64,000 nt of DNA, taken from assembly GCA_032622095.1 (NCBI GenBank), contig CP136062.1, forward strand, positions 34,600,918 through 34,664,917. The letters are read 5' to 3'. This document shows positions 1-12,975 of the stretch, in pieces. The number at the start of each line of letters is the position of its first letter. The first letter of the stretch is position 1. The stretch comes from Siphonodentalium dalli. Lineage: Eukaryota; Mollusca; Scaphopoda; Gadilida; Siphonodentaliidae. Below the pieces are notes generated by a model. It made no database searches, was not told the DNA's origin, and was given only the letters and a program-made list of their open reading frames with translations. The position numbers and the translations under genes are program-made.

Positions 1-380
1 CTACCGTACACAGGGAACACAGAGATTTCATTCTAGCGGTCGTATAATTCGTTGCGCCAGGTGACCGGGCGCTAACCCCCAGTACTATATTATGACACTA
101 CACTGAACATAGAAGGATACGCACTGGTACGTTCATGACTGAACTATGAGTCTATGTTACTTGGTGCCTTGACGGAGCTAGACGACTGAAAACGCTTCGC
201 AAATGCAGTGATATACATGCGAAGCTAAATGTTACACATGTTCAGATTGATGTTTAACAGACATGATGATAATTACTATTAATAGTAATCGCTACCAACT
301 TCTGTGATCGCAACGATCGATAACGTGTTTATCGTTTCCTATTTTCGAGTCAAATTAATAGACAAATACAAAATAGATAC
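1..380. other. Intergenic, nothing recognised
   Basis: I see no coding signal, RNA gene or repeat structure here. Confidence 0.5.
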
Positions 381-692
381 GGTTGGCGATTATCGCAATA
401 CGATAGGGGAACACTTTAACGTTCGTACTCATATTTCACCAATTTTTGTACCTGGCTTGCCTGTCCTAAGTTTCACCAGGAAAATGGCTAATTTGATTCT
501 ATTTGTCGTTATATAGTACATATTTATCACCCCAAATAAAATAAAATAAAAGAAGCCGAAGATGACATGTTTAAAATGTTTGAAGCATGAATTTGGCGAT
601 CGATATGTTGCTATCAGAGTACGTTATACTTGTGATAGTTACGTTACGCACACGGTGTTCCCCTATCCGTGGTATTGCGATAATCGCCAACC
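381..692. repeat. Short inverted-repeat pair
   Basis: The arm at 381-414 (starting GGTTGGCGATTATCGC) is matched in inverted orientation at 655-692 (ending GCGATAATCGCCAACC), with a few extra bases in the right arm. The spacer is about 240 bp. The short ORFs covering it are by-products of the palindrome. No target duplication could be read, so I cannot assign it to a transposon family. Confidence 0.6.
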
Positions 693-699
693 AACCAAT

Positions 700-3600
700 A
701 CACTGGTCACTGGCAGTGGCAGTGGCAAAACTGGCAATGGCATCAAATATCAAATCACTAACTAATCCCTTAGATTCAATCCTTGTCTTTTATTTATGGT
801 CCTATTTGTACATATTTATTATTACTATTAATTATTATAATTATGACACTCCTCAGTCTCATGTGTCTGTGATGAAAATTCAAATTGAAATTGAATCATG
901 ACATGATTGACATGAAATTGATGAATTGAATGCCTCGAATTTTGATAATTAATTTATTAAATTAATTTCCGAAGACCGAAACTTCATTTGGACGCAAATT
1001 TCATCGTGCGTAATGATATTACCTCAAGAGATTCATGGACGGTAACAAACCCGCTGAAACAACATTCTTTATACATGTATCACTCTTAAAATCCATTTGT
1101 TGTTGTTGTTAAAATCCATTTAGTAGTTCTATTTACCAAGTGAACAAAATGGCGTCGACCGCTTCGTCTCCTTGGTAATGAGACCCCTGGTGAGTGGTGT
1201 ACGGAAGTTATTCATTGGCTATAGCACCAAGACAATATCCAATGAGAGTACGCGTTGTATGATTTTTTTTTTACAAATGGCAGGCGCGTACCGAAGGGGC
1301 GATAAATTAATTCTGATTATAAATATATTATATAGTTAAAGGGATAATTATGTCCAATCTTATCTCAGATTAGAGACACACAATAATTAAACAAATTTAA
1401 GTCGATAAATATTCTAAATTTAACGCATATAAAATTAAAGATCAATACACATTTGGTGAATTACTAAAATGTATCAGCACATATTAAATTTAATTTCACC
1501 AAGCCATATATGGGTACCGGTAGGCCTGTAGCCTACTGATTACGAATGAACGCTTTTATATATTTTTTATTTATTTATTTTCTAAAAGATCTTCTCTCGT
1601 ATAGTATAATATATAACTACATATTCATATATAAACGTCTAGATATGTAGGCCTGATGTTTTTTTGGGGGGGCTATTTTCTATCTCCGAAACCGGACGAC
1701 ATCGATCGATCTGATGTACAATCGATGGAACCGAATATAATTTAAACATGTATTCAGAGTTTCATACCTTCAGTAATTAACAACTTATATTTTAGCCCAT
1801 TTTCGACATGCATCGTGAAATAAAATTATATATAGGCCTATATATAGAGGTACCGGTAATAATTTATTATTTAATACATTGACAAACACTTAGGCCTATA
1901 CTATCTGTCCTGAAACTTTATGAAATAAATGGATATATAGACAATTCAACAGAATTTAACTTTTTATCGCATTAACATGTTAATGCATGCACTGCATGGT
2001 GAACATTATTGTATATATTGATAAAATGTTTCACAATTAACTAAATTGTCCATGATCCTTGAATACATATTTTTTACGAAGAAAAAAAAAATACATCCTT
2101 CCGTAGAACTGGGGAGTGAATTATCATAAAATTTAATGGACATACCTTTGCTCATGATGATTGTTGGTCGTTGTGGTATGTGACGATACACAAACTGTAA
2201 AAAGGAGAAAATATTGGTTATTGGAAAATTGGTTTACCACATTTTGGATGGATATATATATAGGCCTATGCATTATCTAGTTTTTTCTTCCGAAAAAGGT
2301 CATATAAATATAGACAATGTGCAACAAACGAATACCGTAATTGATTCGGTTTTTAAATTTCACGAGAAAAACATGTTTAGTAAAAATATAATTATGCCAT
2401 ATATAAATATACCCGTAGTTGTTGCCACTTTTTTGAAGGAGAAATCTAAAGAAAATAATGAGTATGTTATTCACAATATTTGTCGTATCAGCATAAAATA
2501 AATTACCAGCTTCTTTCTCATTTTTATTTTAATTGGGGGGAGTTACCGGTGCATGGGTTCATAAATGAGGTTAGATGTTGTCTGATCAAACAATTAATTT
2601 GTCAAATTTCTTTTTCAGAGTTCAAGCTTGCAATGAATTTTAACAAAAACATACTACTATAATAAGAAAATAACCCAATCAGATAATAATTTAAAGTACT
2701 TACATGTATATGTTTTAGTGGAGTTGGTGATGAAGTGAAGCGAACAATATGTATACGAACTGATCAATGTTGATTTTAAAAGTACAGTATGCCAGTGCCT
2801 CTTGAAAAATCTGTATTTATCTCTCAGATAATCTCTTGGTGAGAAGCACGTGACGTATTCTGTCCAATCGCGTTCTTGGGAAACCACTTCAACCGCTCAC
2901 TGTGAATCTTAATTCATTGGTGTGAACCAGATAAAAGTAAACCGAAAATAGTGAGACGCGCTCAGTATGTGTGAAAGTGTCATACACCTCTGAGTAAATT
3001 TAAGACACAAGGGGAATCCAATTCAAATCCCACACTGTTGTTTTAACAATTGGGCGTTTACTTTAAATCGTATTTACCACTATGTGTCCCCTTTGTCGGG
3101 TCGTGTATATAATAATTTATTTCGGTTTGGCATTTTACCCGCCGTCTATACGTCGGTAAAATCCCCCCACACAAAAAATGGGGAGGGGTAGGCACAGATG
3201 TCCGAATTAGCTAACTGTTTGTATTTCATATTTATCTCAAATAATGTATGTATATATGTACGGTTTTGTTGAGATTAATTCAAATTAAAAAACAACCACA
3301 ATGGTTAGAATGCAATGAGAACAATTTGTGTGTCTATGTTTCAAATTATACACGAGCTTCATTTAATTTGGATGAAAAACTTCACTAAAAATATATGATT
3401 TCAATTAATCGAACAAATAACACATGTTTCACACTTATAAATAAGACATGCACGTTGACAAAAACAACGAAATACTGATTTAAAAAAAAACCCCAGCTTC
3501 ATACCCATGCCAGTGATTCTCCAGGTGTTTTAAATTGTTCTGACAGAAGTGAAACAAATGCTCTTTATTTTTACCATATCAGGAAAACACTATATAATTG

Positions 3601-4700
3601 ACGCACAACGCTCTTTTCTGTATCTGTATACACAATCGATATCTCTTCACATGTACATCAAAAACATATTTATTCATGTAAATTCATTTTAATCCAGCAA
3701 ACAAGTGATAACAATATTAAATAATTTAAGACTGCATTCAAATTAGTTTTGCATTTGTATTATCTATGTATTTGGGGGATAAATTCTTGGACAATGGCCG
3801 CTTTTTATAATTTTATAATAAACATGCAACCTTGGTGGGGGAGGGGGCATTTTCAGTTGGCATGTTTAGTGTAAACAATATATATTTGAACAAAAGAACA
3901 GAACATCACATTGACAATTATATATGTTGCATGTTTGGGGCGGCACATGTTATGTCTGGGGGTGGATGTGGTCAATTGTACGGAATCCATCTGAGTACAA
4001 TTTTATACCTATATAATTCATAAGTAACCCGTACCAGTTTAAAGATACGGGCGGGTTGGCGGTGGGTATGCTGTTAAATTATTCAGCTCCGTCAAATAGA
4101 AATTCCCTTCTACTTGGTCAGAAAAATTTGGGGAAATGTGGCAAATTACCATGGCAACGTCTTAAGTAAGGCGAGTCGAAATTTCCTGTGAAAAAACATC
4201 TGGGAAAAAAGTTTAAAAATGTCTCGAAAATAGGCAAAGTCAGAAAATAAACGGAAATTGACCGAAACAAGTCCTGGGTCATTTATGGCCACCTCGGCCG
4301 AAAACGTTACAGAACCTGGCTTTTGTTTAGATCCGGATATATGGTAAACATAAAGAGCGTTATTTGTTACTGTTTTCCTAATATTGAAATAATAAAGAGC
4401 GTTTATAGCATTTGTGCCCGATTAACCAATATAATTGCTCAACCTGTGTTATGTAAACAGATGCAAAACATTTGTAACACGAACATGTATTGTTTACGTA
4501 CACGATCGTACGTACGTCTTGACGACAATATACTATTTACGCGCTGATTATGTTTGGCATATGTACAAAACTATATATATATATTAATATTCCTTCTGTT
4601 GATGGCGATTTGAACAGATATGAATTTTTCTGCGACTGCACGTTAATATGGATCATTTATCATAGATATGATTACTTATCTATTATTTCTTTCAGAATAG
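700..4700. other. AT-rich intergenic DNA
   Basis: The stretch holds homopolymer and ATATAT tracts and scattered palindromic TAGGCCTA words (about 1835, 1890 and 2264). No convincing exon, RNA gene or transposon border is visible. Four occurrences of a dispersed motif related to AATAAAGAGCGTT fall here (3557, 3607, 4351, 4391). The short ORFs lack protein-like composition. Confidence 0.5.
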
Positions 4701-4704
4701 AACA

Positions 4705-5535
4705 TTCCATACCAACAGTACGGCATCGTAAATTTGGTGCCGACTCGGTAAAGGTGTAATTTGGCAACAATCCGGCCGTCTTTAACTGAATTCAATTGCA
4801 ATTGATAGGCAATTGTGAATATATATATTATTTCGCTATCTGAAATTTGGTACCAATTCAACACCTTGCTTTCGGCATCAATCATGCAGGTTTTATATAT
4901 ATGTACATCATTATGGCAGCATATATATACATGTATAATCGATTTATGTATAATATACACACCTCACAATTTATACATGTGTATCATTATGGCAGCATAT
5001 ATACATGTACACTCGATTGCTATAAGCTGTTACATATAATTGTTTCAGATAAACTTAAAATTAGAACATTCCACACCTGAACGGCATCGGAAAATTGGTA
5101 CTGATTCGGTGTCAGAAAATTGGTACCAATTCACTACCTGAATGTAGGCACCAATTCGCCATCGGAAATTTGGTAACAAATCAACACCTATCCTGGCACC
5201 GAACCAGCACCAAACTGGTGCATGGTTTATAGCACCGTAAAAATGGTATCATACACACCTCATAATATATACATGTGCATAATTATGGCAGCATATATAC
5301 ATGTACACTCGATTACTATAATCTGTTACATATAATTGTTTCCATAACATACCATACCTGAACGGCATCGGAAAATTGGTACCGATTCGGTGTCAGAAAA
5401 TTGGTACCAATTCACTACCGGAAAGTAGGCACCAATTCGCTATCGGAAATTTGGTACCAAATCAACACCTTGCTTTCGGCACCAATCATGCAGCACTGAA
5501 CCAGCACCAAACTGGTGCATGGTTAGCACCGTAAA
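4705..5535 (+). repeat. Direct repeats of about 280 bp with ATTGGTACC words
   Basis: A unit carrying GGCATCGGAAAATTGGTAC is repeated at about 5083 and 5363, with a diverged start near 4719. Each unit also holds a block with ATTATGGCAGCATATATACA (about 4910, 4988 and 5283). Within units, GGTACCAATT-type half-palindromes recur several times. The array runs directly into the foldback at 5500-5850, so both may be parts of one transposon. Confidence 0.7.
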
Positions 5536-5850
5536 ATTGTGATGGTAACCTGGCACCAAACCAATACCAGACTGGTACATGGTTATCACCATATAATATA
5601 TTTGATTACTAAAAAAAAAAAAAATTCTTGTAAATATATATATTTTTATATTTTATTTTTAAAAAAATGTATCCATTTTTTTAAATGTTTAAATATATGT
5701 ATATTAATTTTTTTATTTTTTTGTTGTTAAATAATAAAATATATATTATATATATGGTGATAACCAGGTACCAGTCTGGTATTGGTTTGGTGCCATATTA
5801 CCATCACAATTTTGATGGTGCTAACCGTGCACCAGTTTGGTGCTGATTCA
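5500..5850. repeat. Foldback element with GCACCAAACTGGTGC arms
   Basis: The left arm (about 5500-5600) contains GCACCAAACTGGTGCATGGT and then ACCAGACTGGTACATGGT. The right arm (about 5746-5850) carries the inverse of both. The 150-bp centre is almost pure A/T. The arms contain nested palindromes of their own. I could not identify terminal target duplications. This looks like a MITE or foldback transposon of unknown class. Confidence 0.7.
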
Positions 5851-6290
5851 GTGCCAGGATACCATCACCTCGTTATCCGGCACCGAACTGGTGCCGAATT
5901 GGTGCCGCAATGTTTACTGGGTAGTTTGACGAATTTTCTTGATTTTCAACATTTGAGGTTTCCGGATGATGACATTTATTCCGGACATATCCAATTATTC
6001 AGTTAGCCACCGTCTCCAGGGACATTGTGGTCGGTCGACCTTTTATTTAATATGATTTGGTGTATCATTTCTAGATGAAGACAATCCAACTCGACCACCC
6101 ATCGGACACTTGAATTATTCTAAACCACACAACTATCGGCATTGCCGCGCCGTATATATCAGTACCCGATTCCTAGATTATATCCACGGTCCCCACACTA
6201 CTTTCCCACCCATCGGAAACATGAATTATCAAAAAAATGCTCTTCTTTGTTCGGTCCACAACATTTTAGGAGACAACGATACGATTAGGT
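5851..6290. other. Intergenic, nothing recognised
   Basis: No gene or repeat could be supported apart from a continuation of GGTGCCGAATTGGTGCCG words at the left edge. Confidence 0.4.
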
Positions 6291-6303
6291 GCCATTAACT
6301 TAG

Positions 6304-6661
6304 GCTGAATAGGTCACTCTCACCGGTTTTCTGTGATAAAGTTACGCAGGTTCCTAATTTTGTGATAAAGTTACCCAGGTTGGTGAGAATTGTGATAAAG
6401 TTACCCAGGTTAAGCAAATCTCACAATATCAACTCGATTTAAAAGTGACAGAGGGGAATATTGTTCAGTTTTGGCAAGTAATAGCCCTTATCAAGCATAA
6501 ATTAAGACATATCACAAAAATCAATAATTTGTTGCTAAACATGAACTATTATTAACCTGGGTAACTTTATCACATTCTTCTCCAACCTGGGTAACTTTAT
6601 CACAATTTCAGGAACCTGGGTAACTTTGTCACAGAAAACCGATGAGAGTGACCTATTCAGC
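6304..6661. mobile_element. MITE with about 112-bp TIRs and 9-bp target duplication
   Basis: The termini are GCTGAATAGGTCACTCTCA and its inverse. They are flanked on both sides by TTAACTTAG (6295-6303 and 6662-6670), a perfect 9-bp target duplication. Each inverted repeat is about 112 bp and contains three copies of GTGATAAAGTTACCCAGGTT or close variants. The centre is about 130 bp and encodes nothing. A 9-bp duplication is typical of Mutator-like (MULE) transposons, so a non-autonomous MULE-like element is the best reading, although the termini are not ones I recognise. Confidence 0.85.
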
Positions 6662-6670
6662 TTAACTTAG

Positions 6671-7150
6671 CAGGTATAATTCCATGCGAATTAAGATTCG
6701 TCGACTAAGATTGTTACAAGTAACACCACCAGGGAGATACAGCTGCACCTATGTAGCCTCTGATGTCTACATATATAGAGTACGGTACATACAGTTTGCA
6801 TTGGTGTGTGGCACCGTGGTACGGTATATATCATCTCATTCAAAACCAGCTAAATAATCTTTTAATTCTTATTTTTTTTAAACACAGATTCACCCATATT
6901 AGCATTGCACTGTATCAACCCAATTTATTGTGCTGTAATGCCGTTGAAGGTTTTTTGTGAGTTTGTCAGTAGCTTCATATCTGCCCTTACACAAGTTCCA
7001 TGAATTCCGTTACTAGTTCCCAGACCAACCCCAGTTTCTAGTTCCCAGTTCTCATAATATGATAACAATCGTTACTGAATCGCCCACATGTATGTATGCG
7101 TAATCACAGCAGCTACGGTGTCATCCTTTCTGGATTCTTCTTGTGCCGCG
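6671..7150. other. Intergenic, nothing recognised
   Basis: No coding signal or repeat structure was seen. Confidence 0.4.
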
Positions 7151-7154
7151 ACTA

Positions 7155-7420
7155 GTCCATGAGGAATCTAATGGTGTGGTTTATAGACGTCAATAGTGGC
7201 GCCATTTGAGTCAGGGATGCATGGAAGGGGAGAGGTGCACAATAATTAATAAACCTGTTTAGCGCCGATTTCCACAAAGTTGATACACATTCTTCTCTAT
7301 GAAACGAGGAATCTAATCGTGTGCTTTCAAGATGGCAAAAGTGGCGCTATTTGAGTCAGGGGTGCAGTGCAGGGAGAGGGGTACCAAAATCGCACTTCCG
7401 CAAAAAGCCAATTTGGCATT
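7155..7420 (-). repeat. Two units of the roughly 145-bp core repeat
   Basis: GAGGAATCTAAT starts at 7161 and again at about 7305, each followed by a block with GTGGCGC and ATTTGAGTCAGG. This is the inverse of the core unit found at 11.2-12.2 kb. No (ACAG)n tail is attached here. Confidence 0.6.
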
Positions 7421-7769
7421 TTTGCGGATATGTTTTTCGGTGGTTACCATGGCAACCATGGGCTTTCCCTAGCTTGGCATGATATCCAAATCCACAAGAT
7501 ATCACCTCAGGATATTGTATACAAAGTTTGTTGCTTTTACCTTAAAATGCACGATTCACCCTTTTTTTGACACGGAGCCGCCCTACTAATATGAATCATA
7601 CCAAAATTAAGCGAATTGTATATGGAACGTGTAGGTATAAGCTGCCTTGTATATATCATTCCCCAAATGCTTCAATGTTATGACAATCTATTAGTTATTA
7701 TAAAACACCTCAAAGTGCACTGAACGTCGCGATACACGCAAGAGCGCAAACATACTATATTATCATCGT

Positions 7770-8125
7770 ACGATATTCCATCTTACATGTTCTCTGAAGT
7801 TCTCTGTTGGGGTAGATTATGGATCCCTTACGAACCCTGTTCTGATATATGAACGGTTTTCTGGAGAAACCTCGTGTGACCCTTATGATTGTGTCCTCCG
7901 AAGTACCATCTGGGGTTCTTATAAAGGTTCCCTGAAGAACCATGTTCATATTATGGTTCCCTTAAGAACCATCTTGGGGTTCTTCTGTTGAACCTTATGA
8001 TATGGTTCTTCAGTAGAACCTTATGATGGGGTCCTTCGAAGCACAAAATAAGGTGCTCCTATTGTGACAAGGTGAAGAACATTTTTGGGTTCTCGGAAGG
8101 ACTTCTGGTTCTAAGAGTGTACAAG
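7770..8125. repeat. Degenerate GGTTCTT/AAGAACC repeat block
   Basis: AAGAACC and GGTTCTT words recur at intervals of roughly 15-40 bp in both orientations, interspersed with TTATGAT. It resembles the low-complexity GGTTCT-type dispersed repeats known from animal genomes. No ORF here is credible. Confidence 0.6.
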
Positions 8126-8287
8126 CACTGTAACATCACCTGTTCCGTCACAATATGATATATATGTTAAACTTATGTAAAACAGTGGGGTTTAAATAAG
8201 ACCAGCTGTTTTTAGTTATGTCGATAGAGAGATTAACAGAAAATATAAAAAAAAACCACTGCATTATCTAGACTATGAACTCTACTA

Positions 8288-8601
8288 GGGTGTGCGCTCA
8301 GTCTACTATCTGCAATTAAATCAAAAAAAAATTTCATTGCATATTTTAGTTATTTTGGCAGCCATTTGCAGGACTATGTTTTATCGTGTAAAGGATCAAC
8401 CACGTATTCAATCACGTTTTCAATATTCTGGCAGCCAGAAAGCATGTTTTTTTTCCAGACATTATGCTGTTGTATGGTAATTTTTTCTTAAAGGAAATAG
8501 TTCTGAAAATGGCTGCCAAAAAGCTAAAATATGCAATGAAACATGTTTTATTTATTTTTATGCAGACTCATGACTTCAGATGGTAGACTGAGCGCATACC
8601 C
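8288..8601. mobile_element. Small TIR element flanked by TA
   Basis: The termini are GGGTGTGCGCTCAGTCTAC on the left and GTAGACTGAGCGCATACCC on the right, each preceded or followed by TA (8286-8287 and 8602-8603). Inner parts of the arms also pair (GGCAGCCATTT near 8349 with AAATGGCTGCC near 8507). It is 314 bp long with no coding content. The TA duplication suggests a Tc1/mariner-type MITE. The G-rich terminus would also suit PIF/Harbinger, but a 3-bp duplication is not exact. Confidence 0.75.
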
Positions 8602-8649
8602 TAGTTGGATTCAAAATCTTGATATTGCAGTGTAGTTTTTGCAAATAGT

Positions 8650-10236
8650 TCATGTCAAACTCTCTGTCAACCTACCTAAACACAGGTTTTTTAAACCTCG
8701 TTTTACATAGTTGGAAAATACGTCTCATATTTAAAGTTAAAGAAAGTGTACTACCATGCAATAACGTATGTATCTGGAGATATTTCGCAACGAAGTGTCA
8801 AAACATTAGTTTAAACTTGTCAAGCCATCGAAGTTGCATAGAATATGCAAATTTAAACTGGAATCCGATGTATTCCTTCACGAATGTGACTGATAGATTG
8901 CATGAAATAATAATGCACGTGACGTGGCACCCAATTGGAATCCAATGTATTCCGCATATACATGTAAACAGGCATAGGCAATGTCTAGTTATCTAAATAT
9001 CGCGCCTTGTCCATGGCGCAAAACTAGACACGAAACACTAGCTTAACCTTTATTGTGACAATCCAAGTACAAGCAGTGTCGGGCACCACGTGCGACGAAC
9101 ATTAGCACTAGTCTAGTCAACATGCGGATGGTTAGGTACACATAGACCATCTTATATCCAAAAATGTAGGACACCTGGTGTAGAATATCATCCTCTAAAA
9201 TAGTCATGCTATCCGAGGAAATTGTGGCTGATATTGGTCTAAATATGTTGAGTCATATGTGCCATATAAAGTCAAATTTCCACACGATTCGTCAAAGATA
9301 AGCTAATGTCTGCGCATATGGATGATACATCTTCGATTCTTAATGTATATTCCTTTAGCATTAGAACAAATGATTTTAGATACTAAACACAAATACAAAT
9401 TACACGGTTGAGCCTTACAATTATTTTACATTGTATGCCTAAAATCTCTAAAATTCCATGAGCACATATATATCTCAAGGCTTGGAATTGTCCAATATAT
9501 AGTCGACGGCAGTGACTGAAAATATTACTAGTAGTTTGTACTCCATATTTAGCAAATCATTGACACATACGTTAATGTCTACTTATTTCCCTGACAGGGT
9601 ACCCCATTTTGTGAACGTGCCTCAGTCGAGATTATATGTGAGCCATGTATGGAAGCTGGTGTGTCTGTAGAGAGCGCAAGACAAAGTGATAGGAGTGTGT
9701 CTACTTATTAATACATTGTTTAGATGTGACATGTATTCGCATATATATACTACTAGCAGGGTTACCCGGCGTTGCCCAGGTTAATGTATGCTGTGGATAT
9801 TTGTTGGGAATAGAGAATGCTCTTGCTTAAAGTTTTATACGTTTTCTCATAAATTGTATATTCAAATAGCATCACAAAACATGATTATTACAGTCATGGA
9901 ATATAAGTAGTGGCTCACCTAGTCAATTGTCATTCTGTTTATCGCGATTAATCCGTGCCACCAATAATGAAGTATTTATTTATTTACAACTGCGTATACA
10001 TTAGACGTTATAATATGATACATGGACATCATAAACACATTCGTTCGATAAAAGATGATAATTGGGTTTCACATATTGAGATGTATCAATCAATCTAGTG
10101 GGTTGGACTAAGATCTCGAGGACACCTGGCTATCATATCTCCATGAAGATACAGATGTTTCAAAGAAATTTCCAGGTGCTCCTCTGTTCATGGTGCTATA
10201 TATTGGCTAAATATTCTTAGTTTAAACGCATATATA
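8650..10236. other. Intergenic, nothing recognised
   Basis: The 114-codon ORF at 8652-8996 has no recognisable domain and an ordinary AT-rich composition, so I do not treat it as a gene. No repeats with clear borders were seen. Confidence 0.4.
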
Positions 10237-10466
10237 TCAGCTACATGTGCCAGGCACAGAGCGAGGTTTTAAGTTATTTATGTCAGTCGATGAGTCTGTT
10301 CTAAAATCCTTATCAGATGTCAGTATTGGTAGGATCCTGAAAAGTTTTGTGCTACTAACTGCATTTTCTTGTATATCAGAAGAATCTATATTTGACTGCA
10401 CACTGTGACCACTATTTTTGAACAGGCCTTCCATATCTCTTGACAAATTGTAACTTTTTGTGGAAA
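10237..10466 (-). CDS. Candidate terminal exon, polar-rich, unknown function
   Basis: On the minus strand a pyrimidine-containing stretch ending ATTCAATACAG precedes 10466. From there about 76 codons run open to a stop at 10237-10239. The translation is Ser/Asp/Asn-rich and ends in LKPRSVPGTCS. The acceptor would be phase 1, which suits the lectin-mucin exons upstream but not the phase-0 donor of the neighbouring PAN exon at 12.44 kb. An intervening exon would be needed to join that gene. The case rests only on splice signal plus composition, with no domain recognised. Confidence 0.28.
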
Positions 10467-10779
10467 CTGTATTGAATGGAACAGACTAAATTTTGTTATT
10501 ATATATATGCAATCCTCTGATGGTTCGAGGTCTCTCAGTTTGCACGAATATATGTATCTCTTCAATAGAATGATAAATATACGTTTAATGCTTCTTCTAG
10601 TTATCTCTTTTTGCTAGCTCATTGTGTGAATGCCTTGATTGCCATTCCCATATAAATATGACTGTTAAGAAGATATAACTGTGCAAGTGACTTATGTGGG
10701 TCACCATATGTCGGGATTGTGAATTGTGAACGCCCAACTACTTAAAATGATATGGAGATGGCCTGGTGACTGTATATAA

Positions 10780-11165
10780 CTTATATCTGCTCGCCATCCA
10801 TGACGCAAACGACACCAAGTGTGATTTAATTCATGGTATATCATTAGAGAAAAACGTGTATGAATTTGGTGGAATTTGGTTTACTAAATCAATTGTTGAT
10901 GCAACGCTGACTCGAACAATGCCATATTGCGAAGGTGATTGTGTATTCATTTGGTGGAAATCAGCGACAAAACTATTTCACCATATTTTTTTAATTTTCC
11001 CTCCCACCAACAGCGTCATTTTAGAAAATTTTAACCCGCACCATAATCTTCCTTGTAAAAAGTTACCCCTCTTAGAACGCCTTAGTGCCATCTTGATTGT
11101 ACCGCGTGAAGTTATATATAGAACGCACACAGACAGACAAAAAGACAGAGAGACAGACAGCAGCA
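10780..11165 (+). repeat. Core repeat plus (ACAG)n-tailed element, copy 1
   Basis: Core words such as GAATTTGGTGGAATTTGG are followed by a 3' block: GCGTCATTTTAGAAAATTTT near 11013, then GCGTGAAGTTATATATAGAA, then ACACAGACAGAC. The same 3' block ends the next copy. The 153-codon ORF across it is repeat-derived. Confidence 0.65.
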
Positions 11166-12291
11166 CGATTTTATTTCTTGTATCATTTGAGAAGAACGTG
11201 TCTGAATTTGATGGTAATTGGTACTAAAAATATTTTGTATCAGTTTTGGTGACCCTCCCGTCACTATTTCGGACTCAAGCTGCACACAATAAGACTCATT
11301 AGAGATTAGAGATGCATATATGAAATTGGTGAAAATTGGCGAGTATACAAATTCGTATCAAATTTAAGGTTCCCATATCTCTCACCCATAGGGCACCAAT
11401 TTGGTGTATCTAAACCACACGATAAGATTCCTCGTATCACGGAGAAGAATATGTATCAATCTGGCAGAAATCGGCACTAAACATATAGATATCATTTTGT
11501 GTGTCCCTCTCATCTCTATACACCACTGACTCGAATGCCCCCACTTGTGACATCCTTAAACCACACGATTACACTCCTGATATCATGGAGATGATTGTTT
11601 ATAAGTTTGTTGATAATCGGCGACTAAACATTGTTTTTATCAAATTTGGTGCCAATCCCTCCCATCTCCATCTCTCACCCAAACAGCACCACTGTGGCGT
11701 CTTTAAATCACGATTAGATTCCTCGTATCATGGATAAGAACGTGTATCAATTTGGTGGAAATTGACGCCCACCCCTCCCAATCTCTCATCCAAAAACAAC
11801 AATTTGGCGTTGTTAAATCGCACAATTAGATTCCTTGTATCATGAAGTGCCCCACGAAGTGCCCCACGAAGTGCCCCTCTCCCTTTCCGTTCATCCCTGA
11901 CTCAATCGACGCCACTTTTGACATATTTAAACCACACCGTTGGATTCTTCATATCATGGGGATGATTATATATAAGTTTCGTGGCAATCGGCGACATAAA
12001 AAAAAATCTGCCCCCCCCCCCTCCTTGCGGGCATCCCTGACTCAATCGACGCCACTTTTGCCATATTTAAACCACGCCATTAGATTCCTCATATTATGGG
12101 GATGATTATATATAGGTTTGGTGGCAATCGGCGACAATTTTTTTTTCTGCCCCTCCCCCTTTTCTGCCCCTGACAACAACGGCGTCACTTTAGAAAATTA
12201 TAACCCCGACCATTATCTTTCTCATAAAAAGCTACTCCTAATAGACCCCTTTGGCGTCATCTAGATGGTCCCCTGCGAATGTCTATAGAAC

Positions 12292-12322
<31 letters not shown>
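11166..12322 (+). repeat. Core repeat plus (ACAG)n-tailed element, copy 2
   Basis: About six diverged units of roughly 145 bp carry ATTAGATTCCT, GTGTATCAATTTGG, a C-rich block and GACTCAATCGACGCCAC. A 3' block follows at about 12178, then a clean (ACAG/GACA)n run at about 12292-12320. A tandem core ending in a tetranucleotide microsatellite matches the layout known for molluscan pearl-type and Helentron-associated non-autonomous elements. Membership in those families is inference. Confidence 0.65.
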
Positions 12323-12440
12323 TTCGCAAATATAGATATAGATGTCCGTATGTTCAATTGTCATTCAATAAATATATATATTTTTTTTTAAATGTGCCAT
12401 GTAAATCATCAACAGAATAAATATGTTGTAATTGACCTAC

Positions 12441-12743
12441 CTGACTGTCCTTCTGATCATTCACGCTAACATGAGTCCATTCCCGTCGGCCCCGACACCC
12501 CGACGTGTCTTCTATATGGTCCTGTAACACACATTTGTGCGTCTTGACATTAAAATCGACAGCCTTGCAATCAACTTGTCGTTTACATAAAACCTCGCAT
12601 TGGACAATATTTCTTATTGTCGCCACTGCAAATCCTGTACATGCATTACATGGTTCTGCGTTCGGATTCGCACGTGCAAATGCCAACAATATGGCCGAGA
12701 AAAGTACAAATCCCACAGACAAAAATAATCGTGCAACATCCAT
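12441..12743 (-). CDS. First exon of a secreted PAN/apple-like protein
   Basis: The chosen ATG (12743-12741) starts MDVARLFL, followed by a hydrophobic run to about residue 23 and an Ala-rich cleavage region. This is a good signal peptide. An in-frame ATG lies 11 codons upstream and is less likely. The mature part has seven cysteines (PCNAC, VQC, EVLC, VDCKAVDF, HKCVLQDH, SGC). That spacing and the C-x-A-x-x-F word resemble PAN/apple domains, which bind proteins or glycans in extracellular proteins. The 101-codon exon ends at CAG followed by GTAGGT, a strong phase-0 donor, so the gene continues toward lower coordinates. No downstream exon is certain. The 5' end of this gene lies 3' of the lectin-mucin modules on the same strand. 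Confidence 0.7.
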
Positions 12744-12975
12744 GTTACACATTGTCACATCGTCGTGTGATTCCAAATGAATGTTGGTTGCTCGTCTCTA
12801 TGGTACAGCTGTGAAAGGCCCATCGACCACTTGCATCCACAGGATGTGATACCGCCACTAACAATGTTGCGGCGCGTTACTGTTGGGTAGGCGTTCAGAA
12901 TACAAAAGAAAGGAAACTTTATTTTATAATCCTTTCAAAGGCGCGAGCTGCGCTGGTGCAGCATTAGACATCCTG

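Noticed and set aside
4390-4403. AATAAA in the dispersed 13-mer as polyadenylation signals
   Set aside because: Copies occur in both orientations and away from any supported 3' end, so the AATAAA match alone does not explain them.
10766-11227. 153-codon plus-strand ORF
   Set aside because: It crosses the (ACAG)n tail and core repeat. The translation is repeat-derived (TDRQKDRET).
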